Counted from the first letter of the stretch, positions 18,488 to 26,230 are shown. The stretch: 64,000 nucleotides of DNA from an uncultured Faecalibacterium sp. (GCA_934561485.1 CAKTGS010000002.1:16377-80376), one strand, 5' to 3'. The notes: generated from the letters alone by a model not told the origin. Translations and numbers: made by a program.

Positions 18488-19702
18488 ATGGAAGAAACAC
18501 AGCGCTCGGCAGAGTACATCTTCCAAGGGATCATGTACTATTTCCGCCGGGAAAAGGTCTGTCCCCGCTACCAGTTCACCCTGAAGGACCCGGTGGACCC
18601 GGCGCTGCTGCAGCGTGCACTGGACGCCGCCCTGCAGGCTGCACCGTATTTTAAGGTGCGCATGGTGTGGGAAAAGCAGGACGCTTTTCTGGAGCCGAAC
18701 CCTGAACCCTGCCTGGTGTACCGGGGCAGCACCCAGCCGCAGATGCCGGAACAGACAAACGGTTACTTTTTTGCGGTGAGCTGCGAAGAAAGCACTGTGT
18801 ATTTTGACTGGTTCCATTTCCTCATGGATGGGCACGGCGTGTCGCCTTTCCTGACCCGCATCCTGGAACTGTACTGCAACCTGCGCTATGGCACGGCCTT
18901 TGCCGATCCGCCGCTGCCCAGCAGCCCGGCTTATGATATTGCCGCTCTGGTGGAGCGGTACCCCCTGCAGCTCATGGACGAAACCACGCTGCAGCGCGAG
19001 GTGGTGCAGACCTGCGAGAGTACCATGCACCGTGCCCGCGTGCGCCTGACCAAACAGAGCCTGGTGCGCAAGGGCGTGGAAAACGGGGCCAAACCCTTTA
19101 CCGCCCTGATGGGCCTGCTGTGCATCGCCCTGGGCGAGTACCTGGGCAAGGATGCCATCCAGTATTCCTATTCCGGCGACACGCGGGATGCCATGGGCGT
19201 GCCGGATGCTTCCTACAACTGTGTGTGCTCTTTCCAGGACGGTGTGGCGCTGCATGAGGGCATCCGCCTGGAAGAATTTGTGGGGCCGATGGATGCTGCC
19301 GTGCGCGAAAGCCTGACCCCGGAGCGTAAGCGCCGTAAAATGGCGGACCAGATGGGCTGGGTGTACAAGGTGCACCAGCAAAAGGCACCCCTGCGCATCA
19401 AGCAGCGGGTGTTCCAGATGGGCGAGTACATCAGCGGCATTCCGGCGGATTTCTGGCTGAGCTACCTGGGCAACCCCCTCATGCCGGCCACCCCGGAGCT
19501 GGAACAGTACATCACTGACTTCGGCGTCTGGGTGCCGCCGGAAGGCGGCTCCCTGTGCGTGGAGGCCTCGAGCCTGAACGGGGTCATCACCCTGTGCATT
19601 GAAAACAAGGTGCCCAAACCGGGCCTGCCCGCCATCCTGCGCAAGGTGTTCGAGCGCGAGGGCCTGGAGGTACTGGAAGCCGAAGAACTGGATTCCTTCT
19701 GA
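18488..19702 (+). CDS. Condensation-domain-fold acyltransferase
   Basis: 404 residues, ATG 18488, 3 bases after the carrier-protein stop. The HxxxDG active-site motif is at WFHFLMDGHG (near residues 104-113), as in CoA-dependent acyltransferase superfamily enzymes (chloramphenicol acetyltransferase, NRPS condensation and alcohol O-acetyltransferase types). A TDFGVW segment near residue 339 corresponds to the DFGWG structural motif. The length fits a single condensation/acetyltransferase-like fold with no adenylation or carrier domain attached. It would move the acyl group from the ACP onto an amine or hydroxyl acceptor. A role in O/N-acylation of a lipid or small peptide is inference. Confidence 0.78.
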   Translation: MEETQRSAEYIFQGIMYYFRREKVCPRYQFTLKDPVDPALLQRALDAALQAAPYFKVRMVWEKQDAFLEPNPEPCLVYRGSTQPQMPEQTNGYFFAVSCEESTVYFDWFHFLMDGHGVSPFLTRILELYCNLRYGTAFADPPLPSSPAYDIAALVERYPLQLMDETTLQREVVQTCESTMHRARVRLTKQSLVRKGVENGAKPFTALMGLLCIALGEYLGKDAIQYSYSGDTRDAMGVPDASYNCVCSFQDGVALHEGIRLEEFVGPMDAAVRESLTPERKRRKMADQMGWVYKVHQQKAPLRIKQRVFQMGEYISGIPADFWLSYLGNPLMPATPELEQYITDFGVWVPPEGGSLCVEASSLNGVITLCIENKVPKPGLPAILRKVFEREGLEVLEAEELDSF

Positions 19703-19751
19703 CCGCAGACAAAGGGGCTGCTGCAAAATAGCTCTCTGAAAAATAATGCAC

Positions 19752-19803
19752 AAAACCCGGAACCTTTTCGGGGCCAAAACGGCTCTAAAAGGGTTCCGGG
19801 TTT
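19752..19803. terminator. Bidirectional intrinsic terminator
   Basis: Long stem AAACCCGGAACC.TTT (19752-19768) with AAAAGGGTTCCGGGTTT (19787-19803), between the convergent condensation gene and birA. Confidence 0.88.
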
Positions 19804-19816
19804 CTGATTTTGCACT

Positions 19817-20779
19817 TCAATCGGTTTTGGTTGGCCGGGTGGTCACTTCGCCGCAGCGCAGAGCTTCGCGGCGGCCATTCTCCCGCTGCACCACCAGCCG
19901 GCCCGCATCGTCAATGGCCAGTGCCCGGGCGGCGTAGGTCTCGGCGGCGGTGCACACGGTCACCCAGTGGCCGGGCACAAAGCAGCGGGCACGGTACTCG
20001 TTCAGGCAGTCGAACGCCGGGCAGAGCGCCAGCAGCTCCCGTGCAATGGCTCCGGCCAGTGCAGCCCGGCTTACCGGGGCAGGTCCGCCGGGGTACAGGC
20101 TGCCTGCTTTGGCGGCCAGTTCCGGGGGCCAGTCGGCGGCGGTGGTGGTCAGGTTCAGGCCGATGCCCACCACCAGCCATTCCAGCTGGCCGGTCTCCAG
20201 ACCGGTGCCGGCTTCGGTCAGAATGCCGCACACCTTTTTGCCCTGATAATACAGATCGTTCACCCACTTGATGCCCAGCTCCAGCCCGCACAGGGTCTGC
20301 ACGGCCCGGCACACCGCCACGGCCGCCCCGATGGTGGCCGCTTGGGCACTGGCTGCCGGAAGCGCCGGACGCAGCAGCACCGAGAGGTACACGCCCTTTC
20401 CGGCGGGGCTTTCAAAGCTGCGGCCCAGCCGCCCGCGCCCGGCGCTCTGATGGGCCGTGAGCACCAAAGTGCCGTGAGGCGCGCCGTCCACAGCCAGAAG
20501 CTTGGCCGTGCGGTTGGAGCTTTCCAGTGTGTCGTACATCTGCACCGGGGCAGGGTAGGGGCCAACGGCCTCGGCGCAGAAGGGGTCGCCGCCCAGCAGG
20601 CGGTAGCCCCGGCGGGGTACGGCCTCCAGCGCATAGCCCTGGGCCGTGAGCGCGGCGGCTGCCTTGTGCACAGCGGCGCGGCTTACCCCCAGCTGCCGGG
20701 CCAGCTGCTGGCCGGAAACATAGGCTCCGTCTGCAGCAGAAAGCGCCTGCAGCAGGGCCGGACGTGTGGGAGAGGGCAT
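19817..20779 (-). CDS. birA: Bifunctional biotin ligase / biotin operon repressor
   Basis: 320 residues, ATG 20779 after AAGGAGG. An N-terminal winged helix (residues 1-62, QLARQLGVSRAAVHKAAAAL) is followed by the ligase domain with the biotinoyl-AMP loop GRGRLGRSF near residue 110, KWVNDLYYQGKKVCGIL near 170, and a C-terminal SH3-like part. It should biotinylate carboxylase carrier proteins and repress biotin genes when saturated. No bio genes are present in the window. Confidence 0.95.
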   Translation of the reverse strand: MPSPTRPALLQALSAADGAYVSGQQLARQLGVSRAAVHKAAAALTAQGYALEAVPRRGYRLLGGDPFCAEAVGPYPAPVQMYDTLESSNRTAKLLAVDGAPHGTLVLTAHQSAGRGRLGRSFESPAGKGVYLSVLLRPALPAASAQAATIGAAVAVCRAVQTLCGLELGIKWVNDLYYQGKKVCGILTEAGTGLETGQLEWLVVGIGLNLTTTAADWPPELAAKAGSLYPGGPAPVSRAALAGAIARELLALCPAFDCLNEYRARCFVPGHWVTVCTAAETYAARALAIDDAGRLVVQRENGRREALRCGEVTTRPTKTD

Positions 20780-20796
20780 GGCGGAAGACCTCCTTT

Positions 20797-20821
20797 TATG
20801 CTATAATACAATATTGTAGCA
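20797..20821. promoter_or_regulatory. Palindromic divergent promoter/operator between birA and the ECF sigma operon
   Basis: A 25-base near-perfect palindrome running from ATGCTATAAT to its mirror image ATTGTAGCAT. It contains an extended -10 for each direction: TGCTATAAT for plus (20802-20807) and TGCTACAAT for minus (20818-20813). Good -35 boxes are not obvious on either side, so a regulator bound to this dyad could switch both units. Confidence 0.5.
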
Positions 20822-20949
20822 TGTCCGGGCCAAAAGGCAAAGTTTTTTGGAAAAATCTGCAGGAAACCCTGCGGCCCGTTCGTATAGAAATACAGAAGGG
20901 CAGTGCAGAAGCCGCCCTCTGCAAACCGGAAAGGAGGGTGTGCAGGTCG

Positions 20950-21486
20950 TTGACAACCATGGAATTCAGCGCAATGGTGCAGAAGTATCAGGCTCTTGTA
21001 TATACGGTCTGCCATCAGCTGGTGCCGGATGTGGGGGAGGCGCAGGACCTGACCCAGGAGACCTTTCTGGCGGCGTGGCGGGCCATTGACCGCTGCCCGC
21101 CCGGCTTTGAAAAGCAATGGCTGGCCCGCATTGCGGCCAACAAAGCCAAGGACTATCTGCGCAGCGCCTGGGTGCGCAAGGTGAATACCCCCGGAGACGA
21201 GGTCCTTGCCCTGGAAGGCGCGCCCCCGGAGTGGGAGCCGGAACAGCAGGTGCTGGACACCCTGGGGGAGGAAGAACTGACCCGGATGATCCTGGACCTG
21301 CGGGAGCCGTACAAAACGCCCTGCCGTCTGGTGCTGCTGGAACAGCACACCATGGCACAGGCTGCCGTGCTGTGCGGCAGGCCGCAGAAAACACTGGAAG
21401 CACAGGTCTACCGCGGCAAAAAGATGCTGGCGCAGCAGATCCGGGCGCTGCAGGAAGGGAGGAGCACGGTACATGGAACTGTTTAA
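20950..21486 (+). CDS. ECF-type RNA polymerase sigma-70 family factor
   Basis: 178 residues from TTG 20950, 11 bases after AAGGAGGG (20931-20938); ATG 20959 is the alternative. Region 2 runs from FSAMVQKYQALVYTVCHQLV through EAQDLTQETFLAAWRAI, with QWLARIAANKAKDYLRS as region 2.3-2.4. Region 4 is LDLREPYKTPCRLVLLEQHTMAQAAVLCGRPQKTLEAQ, a degenerate HTH. The missing region 3 and small size fit the ECF group. It overlaps the next gene, a zinc-binding anti-sigma candidate, by 14 bases, which indicates translational coupling. Confidence 0.9.
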   Translation: MTTMEFSAMVQKYQALVYTVCHQLVPDVGEAQDLTQETFLAAWRAIDRCPPGFEKQWLARIAANKAKDYLRSAWVRKVNTPGDEVLALEGAPPEWEPEQQVLDTLGEEELTRMILDLREPYKTPCRLVLLEQHTMAQAAVLCGRPQKTLEAQVYRGKKMLAQQIRALQEGRSTVHGTV

Positions 21487-22051
21487 AGAAGATGGCTGTT
21501 TTACGGAGGAAGGGCTGCAGGCCCTGCTTGGCGGGCAGCTGGACGAACTGGGCAGGCTGGAAGCGGCCGAGCATCTGTCCTACTGCGACAAATGCATGGA
21601 CCGCTACACCGCTCTGCTCACGGCGGATGTGCTGGAAACGCCGCCCCGCTCCGCCCACGGCGTGGTGATGACCAACATTTTTGTGCGCCTGATGCAGAAC
21701 ACCTGGGGCCGGGCCGCTGTGGCGGGTGTGGCCGCCGTGCTGGCGCTGACCATGTGGCGCACCGGCACCCTGGAACAGATCCTGGACGGCACCCGGCAGC
21801 TGAAGGCCTGGATGCCGGATGCCAGCCAGAGCCAGACGCTGGACACCCGGGAACCGGAGCTGCTGGGCCGCCCGGTAAAGGACGATGCGCGCACGCCCAG
21901 CCAGCCCGAACAGCTGGGCCAGCCGGTGGAGAACGACAAAACATCCCCGGCTTTTGCGCAAAAGCTGTCCGGCGCACTGGACAGTCTGCTGTTCGGCAAA
22001 CAAGGATCTGCGGCAGAGCCTGACGCTGCCGTTTCCAACCAAATGAAATGA
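21473..22051 (+). CDS. Membrane anti-sigma factor with zinc-binding (ZAS-like) motif
   Basis: 192 residues, ATG 21473, overlapping the sigma gene. The N-terminal cytoplasmic part has HLSYCDKC (residues 35-42), the HxxxCxxC signature of zinc-associated anti-sigma domains. A single membrane helix follows (about residues 76-92, AAVAGVAAVLALTMW), then an extracytoplasmic Pro/Gln/Asp-rich tail with no obvious domain. It should hold the ECF sigma factor at the membrane until a surface signal releases it. Confidence 0.82.
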   Translation: MELFKEDGCFTEEGLQALLGGQLDELGRLEAAEHLSYCDKCMDRYTALLTADVLETPPRSAHGVVMTNIFVRLMQNTWGRAAVAGVAAVLALTMWRTGTLEQILDGTRQLKAWMPDASQSQTLDTREPELLGRPVKDDARTPSQPEQLGQPVENDKTSPAFAQKLSGALDSLLFGKQGSAAEPDAAVSNQMK

Positions 22052-22062
22052 GGGAATCGACT

Positions 22063-22764
22063 ATGAAGAAAAATGGAATCCTGACCCTGCTCTTTGCCTT
22101 TGTCCCGGGCGCAGGCCAGATGTATCAGGGCTACATGAAGCGGGGCCTGTCGCTGATCACAATGTTCTGCCTGATCATCTTTCTGGGGATGTGCACCGGT
22201 CTGGACCCCCTGATCATGGGCTGCCTGATCGTGTGGATGTACAGCTTTTTTGATACCTTCAACCTCCGCGCCCAGCTTATGGCCGGAACGGCCCCGGAGG
22301 ACGACTACCTGGTGCACTTCGACTGGCAGGACAAACGGCTGCAGGCATTTATGAAGGACAGCCACAAGCTGCTGGGCTGGGCGCTCATCGCGCTGGGGGC
22401 CATGATGGCTTATCAGAACATCATCATGCGGGTGCTGGGCGATGTGATGTGGCGCTGGGGCCAGAACAACCCCTTCTTCCGCGCAGTCTACCTGATGCTG
22501 GATGAGCTGCCGCAGATCGTGGTCTGCGTGGCGCTGGTCATCTGCGGCCTGTGGCTGGTGCGCGGCCCCAAGAACAAAAAGCAGAAGCCGCAGTCCAAGC
22601 CGGAGGACGAGGATTTCCACGAGTACACGGCAGCGGGTGCTGCTCCGGAAGAAAAGGCGGATTTTGCCATGCCGGAGCTGAGTGCCCTGCTGGGAGAGCC
22701 GGTGACCTCGGAGCAGCCGGAACAGCCGGAGAAACCGGAGGATGACGATGGACGAGCAGAATAA
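22063..22764 (+). CDS. Multi-spanning membrane protein of the sigma operon, TM2-like
   Basis: 233 residues. ATG 22063 is 8 bases after GAGGG; ATG 22048 lies on top of that site. The start KKNGILTLLFAFVPGAGQMYQGYMKRGLSL resembles the TM2-type 'PGxGqxYlG' turn found in small bacterial membrane proteins. Four hydrophobic segments lie within residues 1-165; the C-terminal 70 residues are acidic, Pro/Glu-rich and probably cytoplasmic. It is the third gene of the ECF sigma/anti-sigma unit, so it may be part of the envelope response. The specific role is unknown. Confidence 0.6.
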   Translation: MKKNGILTLLFAFVPGAGQMYQGYMKRGLSLITMFCLIIFLGMCTGLDPLIMGCLIVWMYSFFDTFNLRAQLMAGTAPEDDYLVHFDWQDKRLQAFMKDSHKLLGWALIALGAMMAYQNIIMRVLGDVMWRWGQNNPFFRAVYLMLDELPQIVVCVALVICGLWLVRGPKNKKQKPQSKPEDEDFHEYTAAGAAPEEKADFAMPELSALLGEPVTSEQPEQPEKPEDDDGRAE

Positions 22765-23611
22765 GCCGGAAACCGCAACCGCCGCCCCGCAGGCCGCCCG
22801 GCAGCCTGTACCTCAGGACGATGCCCCCCGCCGCCGGGTGGGCAGCCTGACGCTGGGTGCCTGCCTGATCGCAGCGGGCATCTTCTTCCTGTGCTACTTC
22901 TTTGTGCCGGGCTTTGACTGGCAGCTGGTGCTCAAGATCGCTCCGGCCGCCGGATTGGTGCTGCTGGGCTGTGAGGTGCTGTTCTTTGCCGCCCGGCCGG
23001 GCCGCTGGAAGTATGATTTTGTCTCGGTGCTGGTCTGTCTGGGTCTCATCGCAGTTTGTATGTGCCTGAGCTTTCTGCCCATGGTGTGGAGCGAGATCGA
23101 CCCTGCCCGCGGACAGAACGAGATGAAGCTGAGCAAGGCGTACACCACACAGGTGTATGAGGCCCTCCGGAAGGAAAACCCGGACCTCCGCCTGCGGGAT
23201 GTGTACACCGACCTGTATCTTTACGCCAACAGCGTGGATGACCTGCAGGAGCTGCAGCCAAGTGACGGGCACCTGAGCCTGACCGTGATGCTGTTCGGCC
23301 CCTACGACAGCACCGGAGCCTTTGCGCAGGACTGCCGCAGCGTGGCCGGTACGGTGCGGGCTGGCACCCTGCAGCCGGATGAACTGCGCATCGTGTGGTC
23401 GCCGGACAACGACCCGGGCCAGAGCCTGGATTCCGGTACCCTGCAGCGTGTGGAACAGTACACGCTGGAACTGGACGGCACGGTGCAGCTGGACTGGACC
23501 GCGGATGAGATGGAACGGCAGGTCGAAGTGCAGTATCTGCTGGACGAAGAAAACGAACCGGAGGAAGAAGCAGCTTTCAGTGAAGAAGCAGAGCCGGAAG
23601 CGGCTGCATAA
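22748..23611 (+). CDS. Membrane protein of the ECF sigma operon, function unknown
   Basis: 287 residues. ATG 22748 is 6 bases after GGAGG (22737-22741) and overlaps the preceding gene by 17 bases. A cytoplasmic Pro/Ala-rich N-terminus (1-32) is followed by three hydrophobic segments (about 34-56, 62-78, 86-108) and a soluble extracytoplasmic domain (about 115-265) with alternating beta/alpha character, then an acidic tail. I recognise no family. Position as last gene of the unit suggests cell-envelope sensing or repair. Confidence 0.6.
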   Translation: MDEQNKPETATAAPQAARQPVPQDDAPRRRVGSLTLGACLIAAGIFFLCYFFVPGFDWQLVLKIAPAAGLVLLGCEVLFFAARPGRWKYDFVSVLVCLGLIAVCMCLSFLPMVWSEIDPARGQNEMKLSKAYTTQVYEALRKENPDLRLRDVYTDLYLYANSVDDLQELQPSDGHLSLTVMLFGPYDSTGAFAQDCRSVAGTVRAGTLQPDELRIVWSPDNDPGQSLDSGTLQRVEQYTLELDGTVQLDWTADEMERQVEVQYLLDEENEPEEEAAFSEEAEPEAAA

Positions 23612-23619
23612 AAACTGAA

Positions 23620-23661
23620 AAAATCTCCTGCACGGACGCAAGGCCTGCGCAGGAGATTTTT
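23620..23661 (+). terminator. Intrinsic terminator of the ECF sigma operon
   Basis: AAAATCTCCTGC...GCAGGAGATTTTT hairpin with a short T-run; it lies just before the -35 box of the small-peptide locus. Confidence 0.88.
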
Positions 23662-23662
23662 G

Positions 23663-23691
23663 TTGAAATAGAGAAGAATTTGTGATATTCT
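23663..23691 (+). promoter_or_regulatory. SigA promoter of the 20-residue peptide mRNA
   Basis: TTGAAA (23663-23668), 17-base spacer, extended TGATATTCT with the -10 at 23686-23691. The start should be near 23698. Confidence 0.65.
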
Positions 23692-23772
23692 GTAGTTACC
23701 GCTGAAAAGCGGCAGGGCACTGCAAACAACGGCAGGCGGTTTTGGTCCTCACTTCCGGAAGGAGGTGAGTGT

Positions 23773-23835
23773 ATGCCGATTACTTTGACATTCCATTTGT
23801 TTGGATTGACATTCACCATCCGTGTGAAAAAGTAA
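23773..23835 (+). CDS. 20-residue hydrophobic/cationic peptide, candidate type I toxin
   Basis: ATG 23773 follows AAGGAGG (23759-23765) by 7 bases; TAA is at 23833-23835. The peptide is a single amphipathic/hydrophobic strand of Thr, Leu, Phe and Ile residues ending in RVKK, as in membrane-active small toxins. The ribosome site is in a hairpin (CTCACTTCC with GGAAGGAGGTGAG, about 23748-23768), as in type I toxin mRNAs that are translated only after refolding. A perfect-hexamer promoter on the opposite strand directs an RNA across its 3' part. Toxicity is inference. Such a short peptide could also be a signalling or leader peptide. Confidence 0.55.
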   Translation: MPITLTFHLFGLTFTIRVKK

Positions 23836-23863
23836 AACCGCCGCCTGGCGGGGCGACGGTTTT
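23834..23863. terminator. Hairpin shared by peptide mRNA and antisense RNA
   Basis: AAAACCG..GCC / GGGGCGACGGTTTT stem immediately after the peptide stop. On the minus strand it is followed by a T-rich run inside the peptide frame, so it is a good terminator for the antisense RNA. Confidence 0.65.
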
Positions 23864-23917
23864 CGCGTAAAACAAAAGCTCTGAACAGGACCGACCGCTT
23901 GTCGCGGTGCCCTTTCT
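23834..23917 (-). ncRNA. Candidate antisense RNA to the small-peptide mRNA
   Basis: Predicted from promoter and terminator only. Start is near 23917, end is in the hairpin at 23863-23834, size about 85-95 bases. It contains an internal ACCGCGACAAGCGGT hairpin. It is fully complementary to the 3' region of the peptide transcript if that transcript runs to the terminator at 23931-23975. Confidence 0.5.
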
Positions 23918-23923
23918 GTTTGT

Positions 23924-23952
23924 ATTATAGCAATCCCCGGCAGGACTGTCAA
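23924..23952 (-). promoter_or_regulatory. Consensus SigA promoter for the antisense RNA
   Basis: On the minus strand TTGACA (23952-23947), exactly 17 bases, TATAAT (23929-23924): both hexamers are perfect. Confidence 0.8.
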
Positions 23953-23975
23953 GCACCTGCCAGGGATTGTTTTTT
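23931..23975 (+). terminator. Intrinsic terminator of the small-peptide locus
   Basis: CAATCCCCGGCAGG (23931-23944) pairs with CCTGCCAGGGATTG (23956-23969), followed by TTTTTT. The -35 box of the antisense promoter lies in its loop. Confidence 0.8.
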
Positions 23976-23984
23976 ATCGAAAGA

Positions 23985-24854
23985 TCACAGCTTCTTGCCG
24001 GTGAGCAGCTCGTAGGCTTCCAGATACTTGGCAATGGTCTTGTCGATCACGTCCTGGGGCAGGTCGTAGTTGCTGTCGGGATTGGCCTTCAGCCAGTCAC
24101 GCACAAACTGCTTGTCAAAGGAAGGCTGGCTGTGGCCCGGCTCGTAGCCTTCCAGCGGCCAGAAGCGGGAAGAATCCGGGGTCAGCATCTCATCGCCCAG
24201 CACCACATTGCCGTTTTCGTCCAGGCCGAACTCAAACTTGGTGTCTGCAATGATGATGCCGCGGGAAAGGGCATATTCGGCACACTTTTTGTACAGGGCA
24301 ATGGTGTAGTCCCGCAGCTTGGTGGCATACTCTTCGCCGTGGCCGGGGAACTGCTTTTCCAGCACCTCAATGCTGCGCTCGAAGGAGATGTTCTCATCGT
24401 GGTCGCCGATCTCGGCCTTGGTGGAGGGGGTGTAGATCGGCTCAGGGAGCTTGGCAGATTCCTGCAGGCCCTCGGGCAGCTGGATACCGCACACCTTGCC
24501 GGTTTTCTGGTAGCTGGCCCAGCCGCTGCCGGTAATGTAGCCGCGGACAATGCACTCAATGGGCAGCATGGTCAGCTTGCGGCACATCATGCTGTTGCCG
24601 TCAAACTGCGGCTGCTGGAAGAACTCCGGCATATCCTTCACATCCACGCTCAACATGTGGTTGGGCAGCAGATCGCGGGTATAATCGAACCAGAACTTGC
24701 TCATCTGGGTCAGAACGGTGCCCTTTTTGGTCACCTTGTTTTTCAGAATAACATCAAACGCGGAAATGCGGTCGGTGGCAACCATGATCAGGCTGTCGCC
24801 ATTGTCGTAGATCTCACGGACTTTACCTTCTTTAATGGGCTTGAATTCAGTCAT
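23985..24854 (-). CDS. purC: Phosphoribosylaminoimidazole-succinocarboxamide synthase (SAICAR synthetase)
   Basis: 289 residues. ATG 24854 (MTEFKPIKEGKVREIYD) is preceded by GGAG at 9 bases; the upstream frame is not conserved. The start KVREIYDNGDSLIMVATDRISAFDV, then ECIVRGYITGSGWASYQKTG and IADTKFEFGLDENGNVVLGDEMLTPDSSRFW are the hallmark ATP/CAIR-binding segments. The length fits the plant/yeast-like longer PurC. It ligates aspartate to CAIR in de novo purine synthesis. It is alone here, without other pur genes. Confidence 0.97.
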   Translation of the reverse strand: MTEFKPIKEGKVREIYDNGDSLIMVATDRISAFDVILKNKVTKKGTVLTQMSKFWFDYTRDLLPNHMLSVDVKDMPEFFQQPQFDGNSMMCRKLTMLPIECIVRGYITGSGWASYQKTGKVCGIQLPEGLQESAKLPEPIYTPSTKAEIGDHDENISFERSIEVLEKQFPGHGEEYATKLRDYTIALYKKCAEYALSRGIIIADTKFEFGLDENGNVVLGDEMLTPDSSRFWPLEGYEPGHSQPSFDKQFVRDWLKANPDSNYDLPQDVIDKTIAKYLEAYELLTGKKL

Positions 24855-25209
24855 AATCAAACACTCCATTTTTCCTTGTTCTCCGGCCGCAGGGGGCGGC
24901 GCTGTCTTACGTAGATATTGTACCATTTCCACCGCCGGTTTGAAAGAAACAGATGGGAGAGATTTGCCCGGAGTTTTGCAAATTTCTCGTGAAAAGTGCG
25001 CAAAAAAACATGGAAAAATTCGGCATTTTGACGATAAAAGTCGTACTTTCCCGGAAGATCGACTCCTTTTTTGTAAAATCCGGATATGGACAAAGCCCCC
25101 GGTGGTGCGGTATCCTATACGGGAACGCTACGGTGACCCGGTACTTGCCGGGCACCTCTGCAGCGCCGCCGAGTTTGTGCCGGGCGGCAGAGAGGAACAT
25201 AGAAAAAGA
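24855..25209. other. Divergent intergenic region between purC and the glycerophosphodiesterase
   Basis: A minus-strand extended -10, TGGTACAAT (TACAAT 24922-24917), with a weak -35 is a plausible purC promoter. No clear consensus promoter for the rightward gene was found. No purine riboswitch core or other RNA family was recognised. Confidence 0.4.
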
Positions 25210-26187
25210 ATGAAACCTGAAATCATTGCGCACCGCGGGGCATCGTATCTTGCACCGGAAAACACCCTGTCCGCTTTCCGCAAAGCCATGGAGATCGGCG
25301 CGGACGGCGTGGAAATGGACGTGCAGCAGACGCTGGACGGCGGCCTTGTCATCCACCACGATTACATCATTGATCTGCACACCGACATTTCCGGCCGCAT
25401 TTACGATATGACCGAGGGCGAGCTGCGGGACCTGGATTTTGGCAGCTGGAAGGATGTCATCTATGAAGGAGAGAAGATCGCCACCCTGGCCGAGGCGCTG
25501 GAACTGTGCAAGAGCATGGAAGGCACCCAGGTGCAGCTGGAAATGAAATCCACCATGGACAACGACCCGCAGTTTGTGCCCCGGGTGGTGGACGCCATCC
25601 GGGCCGCCGACATTGCCGACCGGCTGGTGCTGATCAGCTTCAACCACGATCTGCTGCGGCAGGCAAAGCAGCTCATGCCGGAGCTGCGGGTGGGTGTGCT
25701 GCTGTACGGCGCCTTTGAGAGCATGGTGCTGCCGCCGCCGGTCATCTGGAAGGATCTGGGCCTGACCAACGGCCTGGACGAGGAAGAAGCGGTGCAGGCT
25801 GAAGAAACGGCAGAACTGCCCGTGGCAGGAGACCCGGATGAGGAAAACAGCTGGATGACCCGCTGGGTGTCGGACAAGGTGAGTATGCTGCGGGCGAACT
25901 TCCCCGGCGAGAGTCTGCAGGCCGTGGCCCAGCATCTGGCTGCCCAGCACGACCCGGTAAGCTATGTGAAAAGCCTGGACTTCCAGCCGGAGTATGTGAG
26001 CTGCGAGTACCACACAGCCTACTCCAACCCCAAGTTCATTGCCAAGCTGCACGAACTGGGCGTAAAGACTGCCCTGTGGACAGTGGACACCGAGAACGCA
26101 GTGCGCAGCCTGCTGCCGCTGGAGCCGGACTGCCTTGTGACCAACCGTCCTGACCGCGTGAGGGAATGGGTAGAAGAAAATCAGTGA
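25210..26187 (+). CDS. Glycerophosphodiester phosphodiesterase
   Basis: 325 residues; ATG 25210 starts MKPEIIAHRGASYLAPENTL. Catalytic HR is at residues 8-9, the second acidic pair ExD at GVEMDVQ (near 36-38), and the second His in VIHHDY near 51. The C-terminal half has ALWTVDTENAVRSLLPLEPDCLVTNRP. An acidic insertion of about 55 residues (roughly 190-245) interrupts the TIM barrel compared with typical 240-250-residue enzymes. It hydrolyses glycerophosphodiesters to glycerol 3-phosphate and an alcohol. No signal peptide, so cytoplasmic. The ribosome site is weak (AGAGGAA). Confidence 0.93.
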   Translation: MKPEIIAHRGASYLAPENTLSAFRKAMEIGADGVEMDVQQTLDGGLVIHHDYIIDLHTDISGRIYDMTEGELRDLDFGSWKDVIYEGEKIATLAEALELCKSMEGTQVQLEMKSTMDNDPQFVPRVVDAIRAADIADRLVLISFNHDLLRQAKQLMPELRVGVLLYGAFESMVLPPPVIWKDLGLTNGLDEEEAVQAEETAELPVAGDPDEENSWMTRWVSDKVSMLRANFPGESLQAVAQHLAAQHDPVSYVKSLDFQPEYVSCEYHTAYSNPKFIAKLHELGVKTALWTVDTENAVRSLLPLEPDCLVTNRPDRVREWVEENQ

Positions 26188-26189
26188 GC

Positions 26190-26225
26190 AAAAGAGGGAC
26201 GGCCCCATTGGGATCGTCCCTCTTT
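26190..26225 (+). terminator. Intrinsic terminator after the phosphodiesterase
   Basis: AAAGAGGGACG / CGTCCCTCTTT stem with a 13-base loop and a short T-rich tail. Confidence 0.85.
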
Positions 26226-26230
26226 CGCTC

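Noticed and set aside
15077-19702. D-alanylation (dlt) operon
   Set aside because: A ligase plus carrier protein could suggest DltA/DltC, but there are two ligases, a condensation-fold enzyme, and no MBOAT DltB or DltD.
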